This document shows positions 42,325 to 51,930 of a stretch of 62,556 bases of DNA, piece after piece. The notes beneath the pieces are model-generated. The model was not told where the DNA came from. It did no database searches and was given only the letters and a program-made list of their open reading frames with translations. Positions within the stretch are counted from its first letter, which is position 1. Each line of letters begins with the position of its first letter. This stretch comes from an uncultured Phocaeicola sp. (GTDB lineage: Bacteria > Bacteroidota > Bacteroidia > Bacteroidales > Bacteroidaceae), in NCBI GenBank assembly GCA_944320885.1, contig CALUJE010000018.1:1-62556 (forward strand), given 5' to 3'. The translations under genes were made by a program, and so were the position numbers.

Positions 42325-43452
42325 TTACTGACAGATTTCATGAATCTTATCATAAATGCGTGCCTGTTCTTCGGGCGTTTCACTATATGTTACAACAATC
42401 AGTTTCATTCCCGGTTTCCAAAGCTCTCTTACTTTTGACTCAACCAATTCCTCGTCACCTACGATTCGCGCATTAAGCACAACACCCGTGTTGGCAAAAA
42501 CGTCAGCAAAACCGTCCGTAGGATTTGCTCCCGGATCTGTTGCCTTTGAGAAAGCGCCATCTGCCATACGGATATTGCTCATATTTACTATATCCTGCTT
42601 CTTGTCACTCCAGTTTCCACAAGAATGGAATACCGTACCGCCAAAAGCATCGCCGGCCTTAACCATTGCCGGAACAGCCATATCAACATACAAATCAGGA
42701 GAAAGCATGGTAATTGTATCATCACTCATACCCAAGCCCGAGAATTTACGGCTCGAAGCAAATCCATGTCCGGGTTTTACAAGAGCATCTCCTATCAGTT
42801 TCTGCTGTTCGCGGGTGAAGTCAATCAACAAGTCGGCTGTACGTTCCATAGCCTGTTTCATTGCATCCGGATCTAAATAAAAGTCCATATAGAACTGGCT
42901 GGAATCAATGATATTGCTTAATGTATTTAGCGGTGACTGTACATCACAATACGACATGGGGACACGTCCTTTCGTTTTCTCAAGGAAATACTCTACCATA
43001 TTCAATGTATGACGGCCTATTTCCGTTTCGGCAACCGGTTTGTAAGGGGCTGCTACCAGTTCTGCCGTTGAAGCAAATTTTCCGTCAACGGCCGGTGCCA
43101 AGTCTTTTTCCCAGACATATCCGAATCCATAAGCAGAAGCAACGGTTCCCAATCCATACCAAGGCTCCAGAAAGTTAGGAATATCAGCCTTAAACTTCAT
43201 GCTTTGCTGTAAAGCTCCCAACTGCCAATGCAGCGAATGTTCCATATTGCAACAGTCTCCGGCAAAAACTTCTTTTACACGCATTCTTCTGTATACCAAT
43301 ACACCCGATGATGCCTTCCAGAATTTTTCACAACGTTCATCCAACGCTGCAGCATACTCAGCATAAGCATCTATATCAAATTGCTCTGGAGTAAGCGGAG
43401 TCACCACAGTAGCTTGAGAATCGGCCAAGCTTGAATTGAATTCATCTTTCAT
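42325..43452 (-). CDS. Uroporphyrinogen-decarboxylase-family protein, methyltransferase-like
   Basis: The 375-residue protein has the URO-D/MtaA/CmuA TIM-barrel pattern, with the zinc-binding HSCG (TVFHSCGNWS) and late Cys or Glu region, as in methylcobalamin-dependent methyltransferases. It lacks the Arg-rich N-terminus of true HemE, so a role in haem synthesis is unlikely. It follows the next gene by 6 bases and forms a pair with it. Transfer of a methyl group between a corrinoid protein and an acceptor is the family function; donor and acceptor are unknown and no corrinoid protein is in the window. Confidence 0.85.
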   Translation of the reverse strand: MKDEFNSSLADSQATVVTPLTPEQFDIDAYAEYAAALDERCEKFWKASSGVLVYRRMRVKEVFAGDCCNMEHSLHWQLGALQQSMKFKADIPNFLEPWYGLGTVASAYGFGYVWEKDLAPAVDGKFASTAELVAAPYKPVAETEIGRHTLNMVEYFLEKTKGRVPMSYCDVQSPLNTLSNIIDSSQFYMDFYLDPDAMKQAMERTADLLIDFTREQQKLIGDALVKPGHGFASSRKFSGLGMSDDTITMLSPDLYVDMAVPAMVKAGDAFGGTVFHSCGNWSDKKQDIVNMSNIRMADGAFSKATDPGANPTDGFADVFANTGVVLNARIVGDEELVESKVRELWKPGMKLIVVTYSETPEEQARIYDKIHEICQ

Positions 43453-43458
43453 ATTGCA

Positions 43459-44532
43459 TCATTTGTTTTCATTAAACATCGTTTGTCTGCACTCTTCGGC
43501 TATATCATATATAGCACATACTTGCTCATCACGAACCTTATCATCTATATTTATGCAGCAAATTCCTGTAAGATAAGGATCTTTCGACTGTTCTACACGC
43601 GATACAATAATATTGCGCAAATCATCATATGTATAACTATTCAACTCAACGGGGTTGAGACGTATATTGAAGAATGTCTGCGGTAATGCTTCACGCAAAG
43701 CCTGCACATCACCACCCCATCCTAAGTCCAGGAAATCCAGATGAGGAATCTTTGCAAAATTCTCAGCATGACGATGTGGGTCTTTTCCGCAATAATGAAT
43801 TCCATAAGGACGGTATTTATTACTCCAGTCTATATCATAGGGCAATAGAAAATCATGATAATCTTCCGTTGAAATCATTGTATGCGAGCATTCCGAATGA
43901 AGATATAAAGAGCCATTCAGCAAACGCGCCAGACGATTGACTGATATGGAAGTTGTTTTGGTCTCACTATGCACATAATTGAAGAAACGCTCTACCACTC
44001 GTGCTATAGCTCCAAAATAGGTTTTTGTTTTCTCCGGTTCCATTATCATATCCATTAGGATACTCTCACCCTTTAAGTCTATTGCCAGATTCAGGATGCC
44101 ACCCCAATTAATATCACCACAAACATAGCCATATTTGGCTTTTAACGTTTCCACCAGCTTTTGCAGTTTCAAAAATGCTGGACTCTTGAAAGCGGCTTCT
44201 TCATCAATATCAAATCCTTCCTTATGAGCACATATTACCTGAGGAGCAGAATTCTCAGTATATTCAATCTGACAACCCAACATTTCAGAAAGCAAATAAC
44301 CGGCTGCCAGATGTACAGCACCTATTTGAGGAAGATCCTTGTTATAATCTTCACCTAATCCATATTTGCCAAAACGTTCGTGCAACTCTTGTTCCATCCG
44401 ACGCTCATCTGCAACTCTACGCTCAGGATTGTAAAAAAAGTCTTCATCAAAGGTTATACCTACATGCTTGTTCCACCAGGAAGGATGGAAAACGATGTCA
44501 ACCGGTAGCTTGTGTAAACAAATCTGTTCCAT
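43459..44532 (-). CDS. Second uroporphyrinogen-decarboxylase-family protein
   Basis: The 357-residue protein is a distant relative of its neighbour. It has a metal-site motif HYCGKDPHRH (in GIHYCGKDPHRHAENF), which matches the HxCG of MtaA/CmuA, and HSECSH earlier. It is the first gene of the two-gene unit. Two different URO-D-like proteins side by side suggest the two half-reactions of a methyl transfer, or a heterodimer. I cannot tell the substrate. Confidence 0.85.
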   Translation of the reverse strand: MEQICLHKLPVDIVFHPSWWNKHVGITFDEDFFYNPERRVADERRMEQELHERFGKYGLGEDYNKDLPQIGAVHLAAGYLLSEMLGCQIEYTENSAPQVICAHKEGFDIDEEAAFKSPAFLKLQKLVETLKAKYGYVCGDINWGGILNLAIDLKGESILMDMIMEPEKTKTYFGAIARVVERFFNYVHSETKTTSISVNRLARLLNGSLYLHSECSHTMISTEDYHDFLLPYDIDWSNKYRPYGIHYCGKDPHRHAENFAKIPHLDFLDLGWGGDVQALREALPQTFFNIRLNPVELNSYTYDDLRNIIVSRVEQSKDPYLTGICCINIDDKVRDEQVCAIYDIAEECRQTMFNENK

Positions 44533-44698
44533 AGTCTTATTTATTAAAAGGTTATTAGTCGATTATATTTAGTAGATTTTGAAGTGTAAAAGTACGAAAT
44601 CTTTCAGTTATTTAATGATTACTTTAAGAAAGATTCAAACATGTACAAGAAAATAGCCATAAGGCTTGCTGACATATACATATATCACAATAAAAAAA

Positions 44699-44741
44699 GC
44701 ATCTGCTTACCTACATTCATGCATAAGAGGTAAACAGATGC
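44699..44741 (-). terminator. Terminator of the rsfS-ftsH-cdsA operon
   Basis: GCATCTGCTTACCT (44699-44712) pairs with AGGTAAACAGATGC (44728-44741) with one mismatch. On the minus strand seven T residues follow. Confidence 0.8.
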
Positions 44742-44765
44742 AGTTTATCTTAATAAAAAGCCTTA

Positions 44766-45614
44766 TCAACAATACATCTTGACAAGTAACAAATAGACTA
44801 TCACTGCAGGAACAGCCAAAAGCGTACTGTCAAAGCGGTCTAGCATGCCACCATGACCCGGCAATATATTACCGGAATCCTTTATTCCCAACTGACGTTT
44901 CAGCAATGACTCTACCAAATCGCCCCATGTTCCGAAAACAACTACTACCAATGCAAAACCAATCCATTGGAAAGCTGAAAGGAAGGGGAAAAAATGTGCC
45001 ATCGCCAAAGCCACAAGTATGGAAATCACTCCACCACCAATGGAACCTTCCCATGATTTTTTAGGAGATATACGTTCAAACAGCCGATGACGTCCAAACA
45101 GCATACCGGTGCAATATGCACCTGTATCATTACTCCAATTAAAAATAAAGACAGACAATGGCAAAATAGCATTGTATGTTATCGAATCATAACTTTCTCC
45201 ATTGCCCATATCCATAAAAGCCAAAACGCACAGCAAGGCAAACGGCAAGGCTACATATATCTGACTCATTACAGAATATGCCCAATTATTAATCGGATTA
45301 CTGCGTTTGAGATACAGCTCTGATACAAACATATAAATCAATATCAGCAAATAGGGCACAAATATGCTTGTATCGGTCAAATTTACCGAATAACAGAAAA
45401 ATGCCAGAAACAAGAGCACGCCACCTCCTGCCGCAATAAAGGGATTCACCTGTACGTTCTCCTGCTTGTTGACCAAACAAACAAACTCCCATACTGCCAA
45501 TGCACTAATAAGCATAAACAGCAACATAAACGAAAACGCGCTATACAATATTGCCCCTACCAGAACGGCAACAAACAATACTCCTGTTATGGCTCTCTGA
45601 ATAAGATTTTTCAC
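44766..45614 (-). CDS. cdsA: Phosphatidate cytidylyltransferase
   Basis: CdsA makes CDP-diacylglycerol from phosphatidate and CTP, the branch point to all phospholipids. The 282-residue product has about eight membrane helices and the family signature near the C-terminus (KDSGNILPGHGGMLDRFDS), preceded by SPKKSWEGSIGG. It is 12 bases after ftsH; the order rsfS-ftsH-cdsA is usual in Bacteroidales. Confidence 0.95.
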   Translation of the reverse strand: MKNLIQRAITGVLFVAVLVGAILYSAFSFMLLFMLISALAVWEFVCLVNKQENVQVNPFIAAGGGVLLFLAFFCYSVNLTDTSIFVPYLLILIYMFVSELYLKRSNPINNWAYSVMSQIYVALPFALLCVLAFMDMGNGESYDSITYNAILPLSVFIFNWSNDTGAYCTGMLFGRHRLFERISPKKSWEGSIGGGVISILVALAMAHFFPFLSAFQWIGFALVVVVFGTWGDLVESLLKRQLGIKDSGNILPGHGGMLDRFDSTLLAVPAVIVYLLLVKMYC

Positions 45615-45626
45615 GGTATAATTTTT

Positions 45627-47693
45627 TTATTCTTTAATTTCTTTGGCTTCGCCTTCTACGATTTTCTCTTCAACCTTAGCATCTGCGTCTTTTTTCGCAT
45701 CTGCATCTGAAGCTACATTATTTTCTTCGTCCGATACAGTAGAAGATTCACCAGCCTCTTTATCTTTTCCATTCTCCGTATCAGCCAGAATTTCTTCAGA
45801 ACGGGATGCCCATGGACGTTTTCCAAAGATAGCTTCTACATCTTCAGCAAAAATCACTTCACGCTCCATCAGTAACGTAGCCAATTGATTATGTCCCTCA
45901 GCATGCTCCTGCAAAATACTCTTGGCGCGTTCGTATTGCTCATTTATCATTTTCTTCACTTCTTCATCAATCAGTTGAGCAGTACTTTCACTATAAGGCT
46001 TATTAAATGCATACTCATCGTTATTATAATAACAAAGATTAGGCAAACGGTCACTCATACCTGCATATGCTATCATGCCATACGCCTGTTTGGTCACGCG
46101 TTCCAAATCGTTCATGGCTCCGGTAGAAATATGTCCGACAAACAATTCCTCAGCCGCACGTCCTCCCAAAGTGGCGCACATTTCATCGAGCATCTGCTCT
46201 TTTGTTGTAATCTGACGTTCTTCCGGCAAATACCATGCAGCCCCCAAAGCACGTCCTCTCGGTACGATAGTAACCTTGATCAGAGGATTTGCATGTTCAA
46301 GGAACCATGAAAGGGTAGCATGACCAGCTTCATGAAGTGCAATGGTCTTCTTTTCATTCTGCGTCATGACTTTGGTCTTTTTCTCCAATCCACCGATAAT
46401 ACGGTCTACCGCTGCAAGAAAATCATCTTTGCTTACAGTCTTCTTATTATGACGCGCAGCAATCAACGCAGCTTCATTACAAACATTGGCAATGTCTGCA
46501 CCTGAAAATCCCGGAGTCTGACGGGCCAGCAAATCAACATCTACAGTTTCATCAATCTTAATAGGACGAAGATGCACTCCGAAAACTTCTTTTCGCTCAT
46601 TCAAATCCGGCAAATCCACATGAATCTGACGGTCAAAACGTCCGGCACGTAACAATGCCTTATCCAATATATCTACACGGTTGGTTGCAGCAAGAATAAT
46701 AACTCCACTGTTCGAACCAAATCCGTCCATTTCGGTCAACAGCTGATTCAACGTATTTTCGCGTTCATCATTACCTCCCATCGAAGGATTCTTTCCACGA
46801 GCCCGTCCTACAGCATCAATCTCATCAATGAATATAATACAAGGAGATTTTTCTTTTGCCTGACGGAACAAGTCTCTTACACGTGAAGCTCCTACACCCA
46901 CAAACATCTCAACGAAATCAGAACCTGAGATAGAAAAGAACGGCACATCGGCTTCACCAGCTACGGCTTTAGCCAATAATGTCTTACCGGTTCCCGGAGG
47001 GCCAACCAAAAGCGCACCTTTGGGGATTTTACCTCCCAGCTCTGTATATTTTTGAGGTTTTTTCAAGAAATCAACTATTTCCTGTACTTCCTGCTTAGCC
47101 TCAGCCTGTCCGGCCACATCCTTGAAGGTTATTCTGTTGGCGCTTCCTTTTTCAAACAGCTGAGCCTTGGATTTTCCAACATTAAATACTCCTGAACCTC
47201 CACCGGCTCCACTTCCCATACGGCGCATAAAGAACATCCATATGGCAATAATCAGAATAAACGGCAACAGATTTATCAGCAGAGAAACCATATAATTGTT
47301 TTTCTCCTGATAGTCTACTCCTATCTTATTTTGTGGATTCTTGGTTTCTTCTTCCTCCAAGAATTTTTCAAGAGAATCAGTTGATCCTATACGGGTAGTT
47401 ACCATTGGACTGCGTCCAATCTTTTGGGCATTTGTTTTAAACACTTCCGGAGCAAATTCCGGCTTAATGTAAACATCCAATGAATTATCATTGTAAGATA
47501 CAATCTTTGTCACATAACCTTTCTGAACATACCCCTTAAATTCAGTATAAGTAATGCTCTTACTTATACCTCCATCCTGTTTGGTAAAATACAAGATTCC
47601 CAAAACAAGTATAATCAAGGCATAAAGCCAGTTCAAATTAAACTTGGGGGTTCCTCCTGTGTTAGGTTTTGGAGCGTTATTATTTGCACTCAT
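45627..47693 (-). CDS. ftsH: ATP-dependent zinc metalloprotease FtsH
   Basis: FtsH degrades membrane and regulatory proteins. The 688-residue product has two membrane helices (about 22-38 and 136-156) flanking a periplasmic domain and an AAA+ domain with Walker A (GPPGTGKT, 231-238) and Walker B ([11 protein letters not shown]). A second-region-of-homology Arg pair (RAGRFDR) and the zinc site HEAGH (454-458) follow. The C-terminal 60 residues are Glu/Lys/Ala-rich and probably disordered. rsfS ends two bases before its start. Confidence 0.97.
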   Translation of the reverse strand: MSANNNAPKPNTGGTPKFNLNWLYALIILVLGILYFTKQDGGISKSITYTEFKGYVQKGYVTKIVSYNDNSLDVYIKPEFAPEVFKTNAQKIGRSPMVTTRIGSTDSLEKFLEEEETKNPQNKIGVDYQEKNNYMVSLLINLLPFILIIAIWMFFMRRMGSGAGGGSGVFNVGKSKAQLFEKGSANRITFKDVAGQAEAKQEVQEIVDFLKKPQKYTELGGKIPKGALLVGPPGTGKTLLAKAVAGEADVPFFSISGSDFVEMFVGVGASRVRDLFRQAKEKSPCIIFIDEIDAVGRARGKNPSMGGNDERENTLNQLLTEMDGFGSNSGVIILAATNRVDILDKALLRAGRFDRQIHVDLPDLNERKEVFGVHLRPIKIDETVDVDLLARQTPGFSGADIANVCNEAALIAARHNKKTVSKDDFLAAVDRIIGGLEKKTKVMTQNEKKTIALHEAGHATLSWFLEHANPLIKVTIVPRGRALGAAWYLPEERQITTKEQMLDEMCATLGGRAAEELFVGHISTGAMNDLERVTKQAYGMIAYAGMSDRLPNLCYYNNDEYAFNKPYSESTAQLIDEEVKKMINEQYERAKSILQEHAEGHNQLATLLMEREVIFAEDVEAIFGKRPWASRSEEILADTENGKDKEAGESSTVSDEENNVASDADAKKDADAKVEEKIVEGEAKEIKE

Positions 47694-47695
47694 AA

Positions 47696-48046
47696 TTAAT
47701 CAATATCTTGTATGGTTGTTAACTGAGCATCTTCCCACAAATGCTCTAAATCATAAAATTCTCTCGGTCCCGGCAAAAAGATGTGTACTATAACACTAGA
47801 ATAATCAACAGCTACCCATTGACAATTCTCAAGTCCATTTATATGAACAGGCTTTTCGCCTATTTTTTTTCGTACAAATTCATAAATTGATTCTGTTATT
47901 GCCTGCACCTGACTTGGGGAGTTTCCTTGGCAAATTACAAAATAGTCACATATAGTATCCTCTATTTTAGTAAGATCAGCAATAACAATGCGTTTTCCTT
48001 TCTTGTCTTGAATTCCTTCTGTTATTTCTTTTAATAGTTCATTCAT
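47696..48046 (-). CDS. rsfS: Ribosome silencing factor RsfS
   Basis: RsfS binds ribosomal protein uL14 and blocks joining of the subunits under starvation. The 116-residue product shows the family's conserved CDYFVICQGNSPSQVQAI and W.LVDYS.vvvHIF pattern (WVAVDYSSVIVHIFLPGPRE, then FYDLEHLW). It is the first gene of the operon with ftsH and cdsA. Confidence 0.94.
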   Translation of the reverse strand: MNELLKEITEGIQDKKGKRIVIADLTKIEDTICDYFVICQGNSPSQVQAITESIYEFVRKKIGEKPVHINGLENCQWVAVDYSSVIVHIFLPGPREFYDLEHLWEDAQLTTIQDID

Positions 48047-48189
48047 CTTATAAAATCGTTACTTATCAATACAACATACCCACATGATATTACAAGGAAC
48101 AAAGATACATTGATTTACGTAATAGTTAAAGAGGTAGAACATAAATATGTCTTGTTTTTGTTTTTTTTTGAAAAAAATCGATGAAAATA

Positions 48190-48219
48190 TTTGTATCTAA
48201 AAAAAAAGTAGTATCTTTG
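48190..48219 (+). promoter_or_regulatory. Promoter of tRNA-Gln
   Basis: TTTG (48190-48193), an 18-base spacer and TATCTTTG (48212-48219), 17 bases before the tRNA. Confidence 0.65.
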
Positions 48220-48236
48220 CATCGTCAAAACAACAA

Positions 48237-48310
48237 TGGGCTATGGTGTAATGGTAACACTACAGATTCTGGTCCTGTCATTCTTGGTTCGAATCCAGGT
48301 AGCCCAGCCA
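48237..48310 (+). tRNA. tRNA-Gln (anticodon CTG) with encoded CCA
   Basis: The acceptor stem TGGGCTA pairs with TAGCCCA, the D-stem is GTGT/ACAC, the anticodon loop TTCTGGT carries CTG at 48269-48271, and the T-loop is TTCGAAT. CCA is encoded at 48308-48310. The last pair of the anticodon stem is A31-C39, a mismatch in otherwise regular arms. A hairpin follows at 48320-48346. Confidence 0.93.
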
Positions 48311-48319
48311 GTTAGATGA

Positions 48320-48350
48320 AATGCTAGACTAATAAAGTCTAGCATTTTTT
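48320..48350 (+). terminator. Terminator after tRNA-Gln
   Basis: AATGCTAGACT (48320-48330) pairs perfectly with AGTCTAGCATT (48336-48346), followed by T. Confidence 0.85.
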
Positions 48351-48412
48351 GTTTATTACATAATCTATAAAATGCTATCTTTCTGAACATTACACCATCT
48401 TATACTAAACAA

Positions 48413-48601
48413 GAAAGAGGCTGTCTCAAAATAGAATTGCAAAAGTAAAAATCTTATAGATTGAAACTTAGAAGTAAAAAAACTCCTGATTTAGCCCTTG
48501 TTTATTGCAATTATAGGACTAAAAGCAGGAGATTTTTATGTTGTAGCTTATAGATTGTAAGTAAGCTTATCTCTATTTTTTATTTTGAGACAGCCTCTTT
48601 C
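48413..48601. mobile_element. 189-bp MITE with perfect 21-bp terminal inverted repeats
   Basis: The left end GAAAGAGGCTGTCTCAAAAT plus A (48413-48433) is the exact reverse complement of 48581-48601. Inside lies a hairpin (AACTCCTGATTTAG... with ...CTAAAAGCAGGAG) and a direct repeat of CTTATAGATTG, and no gene. The end GAGGCTGTCTCAAAA is of the type I associate with IS1182-like elements of Bacteroidetes, so a related transposase could move it. I see no target duplication. It lies between tRNA-Gln and the DUF349 gene and may also end the latter's transcript. Confidence 0.8.
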
Positions 48602-48623
48602 GTATAAAATTTCCTTATGATTA

Positions 48624-50474
48624 TTATTTCATAGATTCATCTATCATATTAATCTTTTGCACGAGCAATTCCAAATCAGCTTTTAGCTTCTCAACCTTAC
48701 GATTTATTTCAGTAACCAAACTATTACCTTTTTTCGAAGCCGTGGTCAAGAAGCCAAGATTATTTTCATAAGTCTGTATCTCGCTCTTCATATTCTCATA
48801 TTGTCTGACTAACTTTTCACGTTCACGAGCCAGATTATTAGCTTCCTTACCAGCCAAATCCTTTATATTCGATTTAAAATTAGTCAGTTTTCGTTGAGCT
48901 GCAGAGAGATTCAACTTATCAAACAAAGCATCTACAATAGCATGAAACTCCTTATATATTTTATCCTTTTCCTTAAAAGGAACAAAACCAATGGAATTCC
49001 ATTCTTTTATAGCGTCTTTTACTTCTTTCTCAACATCAGCTGTTGTATCTTCTTCTGAATTCAACTTTTTCAGATTTTCAATTATTTCCTTTTTCTTGCT
49101 CAAATTTTCCAATTCAACAGAATGCTGTGAAGAAGTTGCTTTTTTCTTCTGCTCAAAGAAATAATCACAAGCTGAAATAAAACGTTTCCATACTGCATCT
49201 GAATATTTCTTCTGCACCGGACCTATCGTTTTCCATTCCTTCTGCAATTTAGTCAACTTATCTGAAGTTTCTTTCCAGTCTGTACTGTCTTTTAAAGCTT
49301 CAGCCTGCTCACACAAAGCTTTTTTCTTTTCCAAATTGACGCTCAATCCTTCTTTCAACGTTTTAAAGTATTCACCCTTACGTTTAAAGAAATCATCACA
49401 TGCAGTTCTGAATCGCTCGAAAATCTTCACATTCATCTTCTGAGGTGCAAAACCTATAGTTTTCCATTTACTTTGCAATGCCAAAATTTCCTGAGTCTTA
49501 TTTTCCCAATCTGCAAATGTTTTCAGCTTGTCATATTCTGTAGCTTCAACAATCTCACAAATAACAGTTTTCTGATCAAGGTTCAACTGTTCATTTTCCT
49601 TCAATTGTTCAAAATGCTGTTGATGTCTGCGATTAACGGCAGTAGAAGCTGCTTTAAAGCGTGCCCATATACTATCACGCAATTCCTTTGCTACAGGTCC
49701 CGTATCACGAAATTCCTGATGCAATTTCTGAAGCTGATGAAAAGCTGAAACCACATCAGCCTCACTGGCCAAACGTTCTGCAGCTTCACACAAATGAGTT
49801 TTTATCTCCAGATTTTTCTTAAAGTCATATTCACGGAATTCATTATTCAGCTTCAGAATATCATAAAACTTCTCTACGTTATGCTGATAGTTCTTCCACA
49901 ACTCATTCACTTTTGTTGCAGGAATCAATTTTATACTGTTCCATTCCTGTTGCAACTGCTTGAATTCATTATAATTCTTATTTGCATCTTCAGGATTCTC
50001 AATCAAAGCTTTCAGTTTCTCTATTATAGCAAGCTTCTTTTGGAGATTTTCCTCTTTTTGCTGTTCTTGCACAGCCAGCAACTCGTTACGTTTTTCTTTA
50101 ATCTCCTTCATGACCGTTTTATAAACTTCTTCTTCCGGGTCAGGTTGAGGAACGAAAGCACTTTCTTCACCTCCATTCTCTATAAACGTCTTTTTTGCGG
50201 CTTCTATCTCTGCTTTATGCAATTTATAGAAATTCTGCTTTAGAAAATCAAGCTCGGCTTTATTGATATTATCTATATCCCGAGATAATTCCTTTAAACG
50301 TTCTATAACTTCAGCTTTGGAAGACTTTTGTTCAAAAACTGTAACTTTTTCATTCTCCATATCCGCATTTTCTACCTGAGACTGTTGAGAAGTCTCTTCG
50401 AGTCCTGCTTGTCTTGCGTGTTCGTCCAATGCCTCTGAATTTAAAGTAACATTGGTTTCATGAGAGTCCGTCAT
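48624..50474 (-). CDS. DUF349 repeat protein
   Basis: The 616-residue protein is almost wholly helical. It carries about five or six DUF349 repeats, each with a W..IG..P......W..F..ACD.FF pattern (for example KWKTIGFAPQKMNVKIFERF and EWKTIGPVQKKYSDAVWKRF). The N-terminal 100 residues are acidic and the C-terminal 70 residues form a coiled coil. There is no signal peptide. The family is common in Bacteroidetes and its function is not established; RNA or ribosome binding has been discussed for some DUF349 proteins. It appears monocistronic. Confidence 0.9.
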   Translation of the reverse strand: MTDSHETNVTLNSEALDEHARQAGLEETSQQSQVENADMENEKVTVFEQKSSKAEVIERLKELSRDIDNINKAELDFLKQNFYKLHKAEIEAAKKTFIENGGEESAFVPQPDPEEEVYKTVMKEIKEKRNELLAVQEQQKEENLQKKLAIIEKLKALIENPEDANKNYNEFKQLQQEWNSIKLIPATKVNELWKNYQHNVEKFYDILKLNNEFREYDFKKNLEIKTHLCEAAERLASEADVVSAFHQLQKLHQEFRDTGPVAKELRDSIWARFKAASTAVNRRHQQHFEQLKENEQLNLDQKTVICEIVEATEYDKLKTFADWENKTQEILALQSKWKTIGFAPQKMNVKIFERFRTACDDFFKRKGEYFKTLKEGLSVNLEKKKALCEQAEALKDSTDWKETSDKLTKLQKEWKTIGPVQKKYSDAVWKRFISACDYFFEQKKKATSSQHSVELENLSKKKEIIENLKKLNSEEDTTADVEKEVKDAIKEWNSIGFVPFKEKDKIYKEFHAIVDALFDKLNLSAAQRKLTNFKSNIKDLAGKEANNLAREREKLVRQYENMKSEIQTYENNLGFLTTASKKGNSLVTEINRKVEKLKADLELLVQKINMIDESMK

Positions 50475-50581
50475 TGTTGAAAGCGTTTTAAGTATTAAGG
50501 AATATTTCCCAATTCGTTATTTTCTACAAAATAAAACAATAAAAATATTATTTCATACTATTTTTCATGTTTTTTTGTCGG

Positions 50582-51928
50582 TTAAGACAATATTTCTGTT
50601 ACACCCATATAAATCATCATACCTATAATATCATTTGTAATAGATATAAAAGGTCCTGTAGCAATAGCCGGATCAATTTTCAATTTTTCCAACGTCATAG
50701 GAACCAACGTTCCAAAAATAGACGCAAACATCACTACTGCAAACAAGCTTATGGATACGGAATATGTAACTGTACTTGTCGCTCCAAAACGGATAAAATT
50801 ATATATATATACCAACATGGATATGATAGTTGCATTGATCAAAGCAACGACAGCTTCCTTGGCAATCTGTTCAAAAGTTTTCCCTGCATCCAACGAACTG
50901 TTAGCCAAACCCTGTACAACCAAAGCTGAAGACTGCGTTCCCACATTTCCTCCCGTTCCACCAATCAAAGGAATATAAAGAGCCATTTCGGGATGTGCTG
51001 CAAAGACATTGTCAAAATTTCCCAGAATCAGGGAGTTACAGATACCGCCCATCATTCCTATTAAAAGCCAGGGTAAACGGGCACTCGTCTGCCGAAACAC
51101 ATTATCGTCCGTTTCAACATCCTGTGACAAACCTGATGCCAACTGATAATCACGTTCAGCCTGTTCACGTACTTCATCCATCACGTCGTCAACCGTAATA
51201 CGCCCAACCAACCGTCCGATACTGTCAACTACCGGAACTGCCACAAGGTCGTATTTTTCAATGATCTGCACAACTTCTTCGATAGGAGTATCAACATGCA
51301 CAGAAACAGGATCCTTTTTCATTACATGCTTTACCTTCGACACTGACGGACTTGTTATCATTTTTTTCAAAGGGAAAACACCTTGCAGACGCTCATCATC
51401 ATCTATGACATATACATAATATATCTCATCCATTTCCTCGGCTTGCAGACGCATTTCTCTCAGACATTCGGGCATACTCCAGTTTTCATTAACGGTAACC
51501 ATCTCAGTACCCATCAATCCACCGGCAGTATCTTCATCATATTTCAAGAGGTCAACAATATCACCAGCCTGTTCTATATCTTCAATATGCGATAAGACTT
51601 CTTCCTGCTTATCCTCATCCATTTCACGGATAATGTCAACAGCATCATCCGAATCCATATAATCGACAAAGCGTTTCGCAATGGTCTCAGAAGGCAAGAT
51701 GTCCAGATACTTCTTACGGGCATCTTCATCCATTTCAACAAGCACATCGGCCGCTTTCTCATTATCCAGCTGATGGAAAATAAAACGGGCTTCGTCTGTA
51801 TCGAGCTCACTGCACAATTCTGCAAGGTCTGCAGGGTGCAGGTCGGCCAATACATCTTTAAGCTTATCGGCATCTTTTTGCTCAATAAGCTCTATGATAT
51901 GATGAATCAAGTCTTTCTCCAATTCCAT
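50582..51928 (-). CDS. mgtE: Magnesium transporter MgtE
   Basis: MgtE is a magnesium-gated channel. The 448-residue product has the N-terminal helical superfamily domain (about 1-130, with LHPADLAELC), two CBS domains (about 135-255, with VDTPIEEVVQIIEKYDLVAV) and five membrane helices in the last 170 residues, including GTGGNVGTQSSAL and the pore helix with PLIGGTGGN. The acidic N and CBS domains sense cytoplasmic Mg2+. It starts two bases after the rsmA stop. Confidence 0.95.
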   Translation of the reverse strand: MELEKDLIHHIIELIEQKDADKLKDVLADLHPADLAELCSELDTDEARFIFHQLDNEKAADVLVEMDEDARKKYLDILPSETIAKRFVDYMDSDDAVDIIREMDEDKQEEVLSHIEDIEQAGDIVDLLKYDEDTAGGLMGTEMVTVNENWSMPECLREMRLQAEEMDEIYYVYVIDDDERLQGVFPLKKMITSPSVSKVKHVMKKDPVSVHVDTPIEEVVQIIEKYDLVAVPVVDSIGRLVGRITVDDVMDEVREQAERDYQLASGLSQDVETDDNVFRQTSARLPWLLIGMMGGICNSLILGNFDNVFAAHPEMALYIPLIGGTGGNVGTQSSALVVQGLANSSLDAGKTFEQIAKEAVVALINATIISMLVYIYNFIRFGATSTVTYSVSISLFAVVMFASIFGTLVPMTLEKLKIDPAIATGPFISITNDIIGMMIYMGVTEILS

Positions 51929-51930
51929 AA

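Noticed and set aside
42325..44532. HemE (true uroporphyrinogen decarboxylase)
   Set aside because: The Arg-rich substrate motif near the N-terminus of HemE is absent, and the HxCG zinc motif points to the methyltransferase branch.
49794..50243. Plus-strand frame of 149 codons with many Phe and Leu
   Set aside because: It is antisense to the Lys/Glu-rich DUF349 gene, which automatically gives hydrophobic shadow frames.
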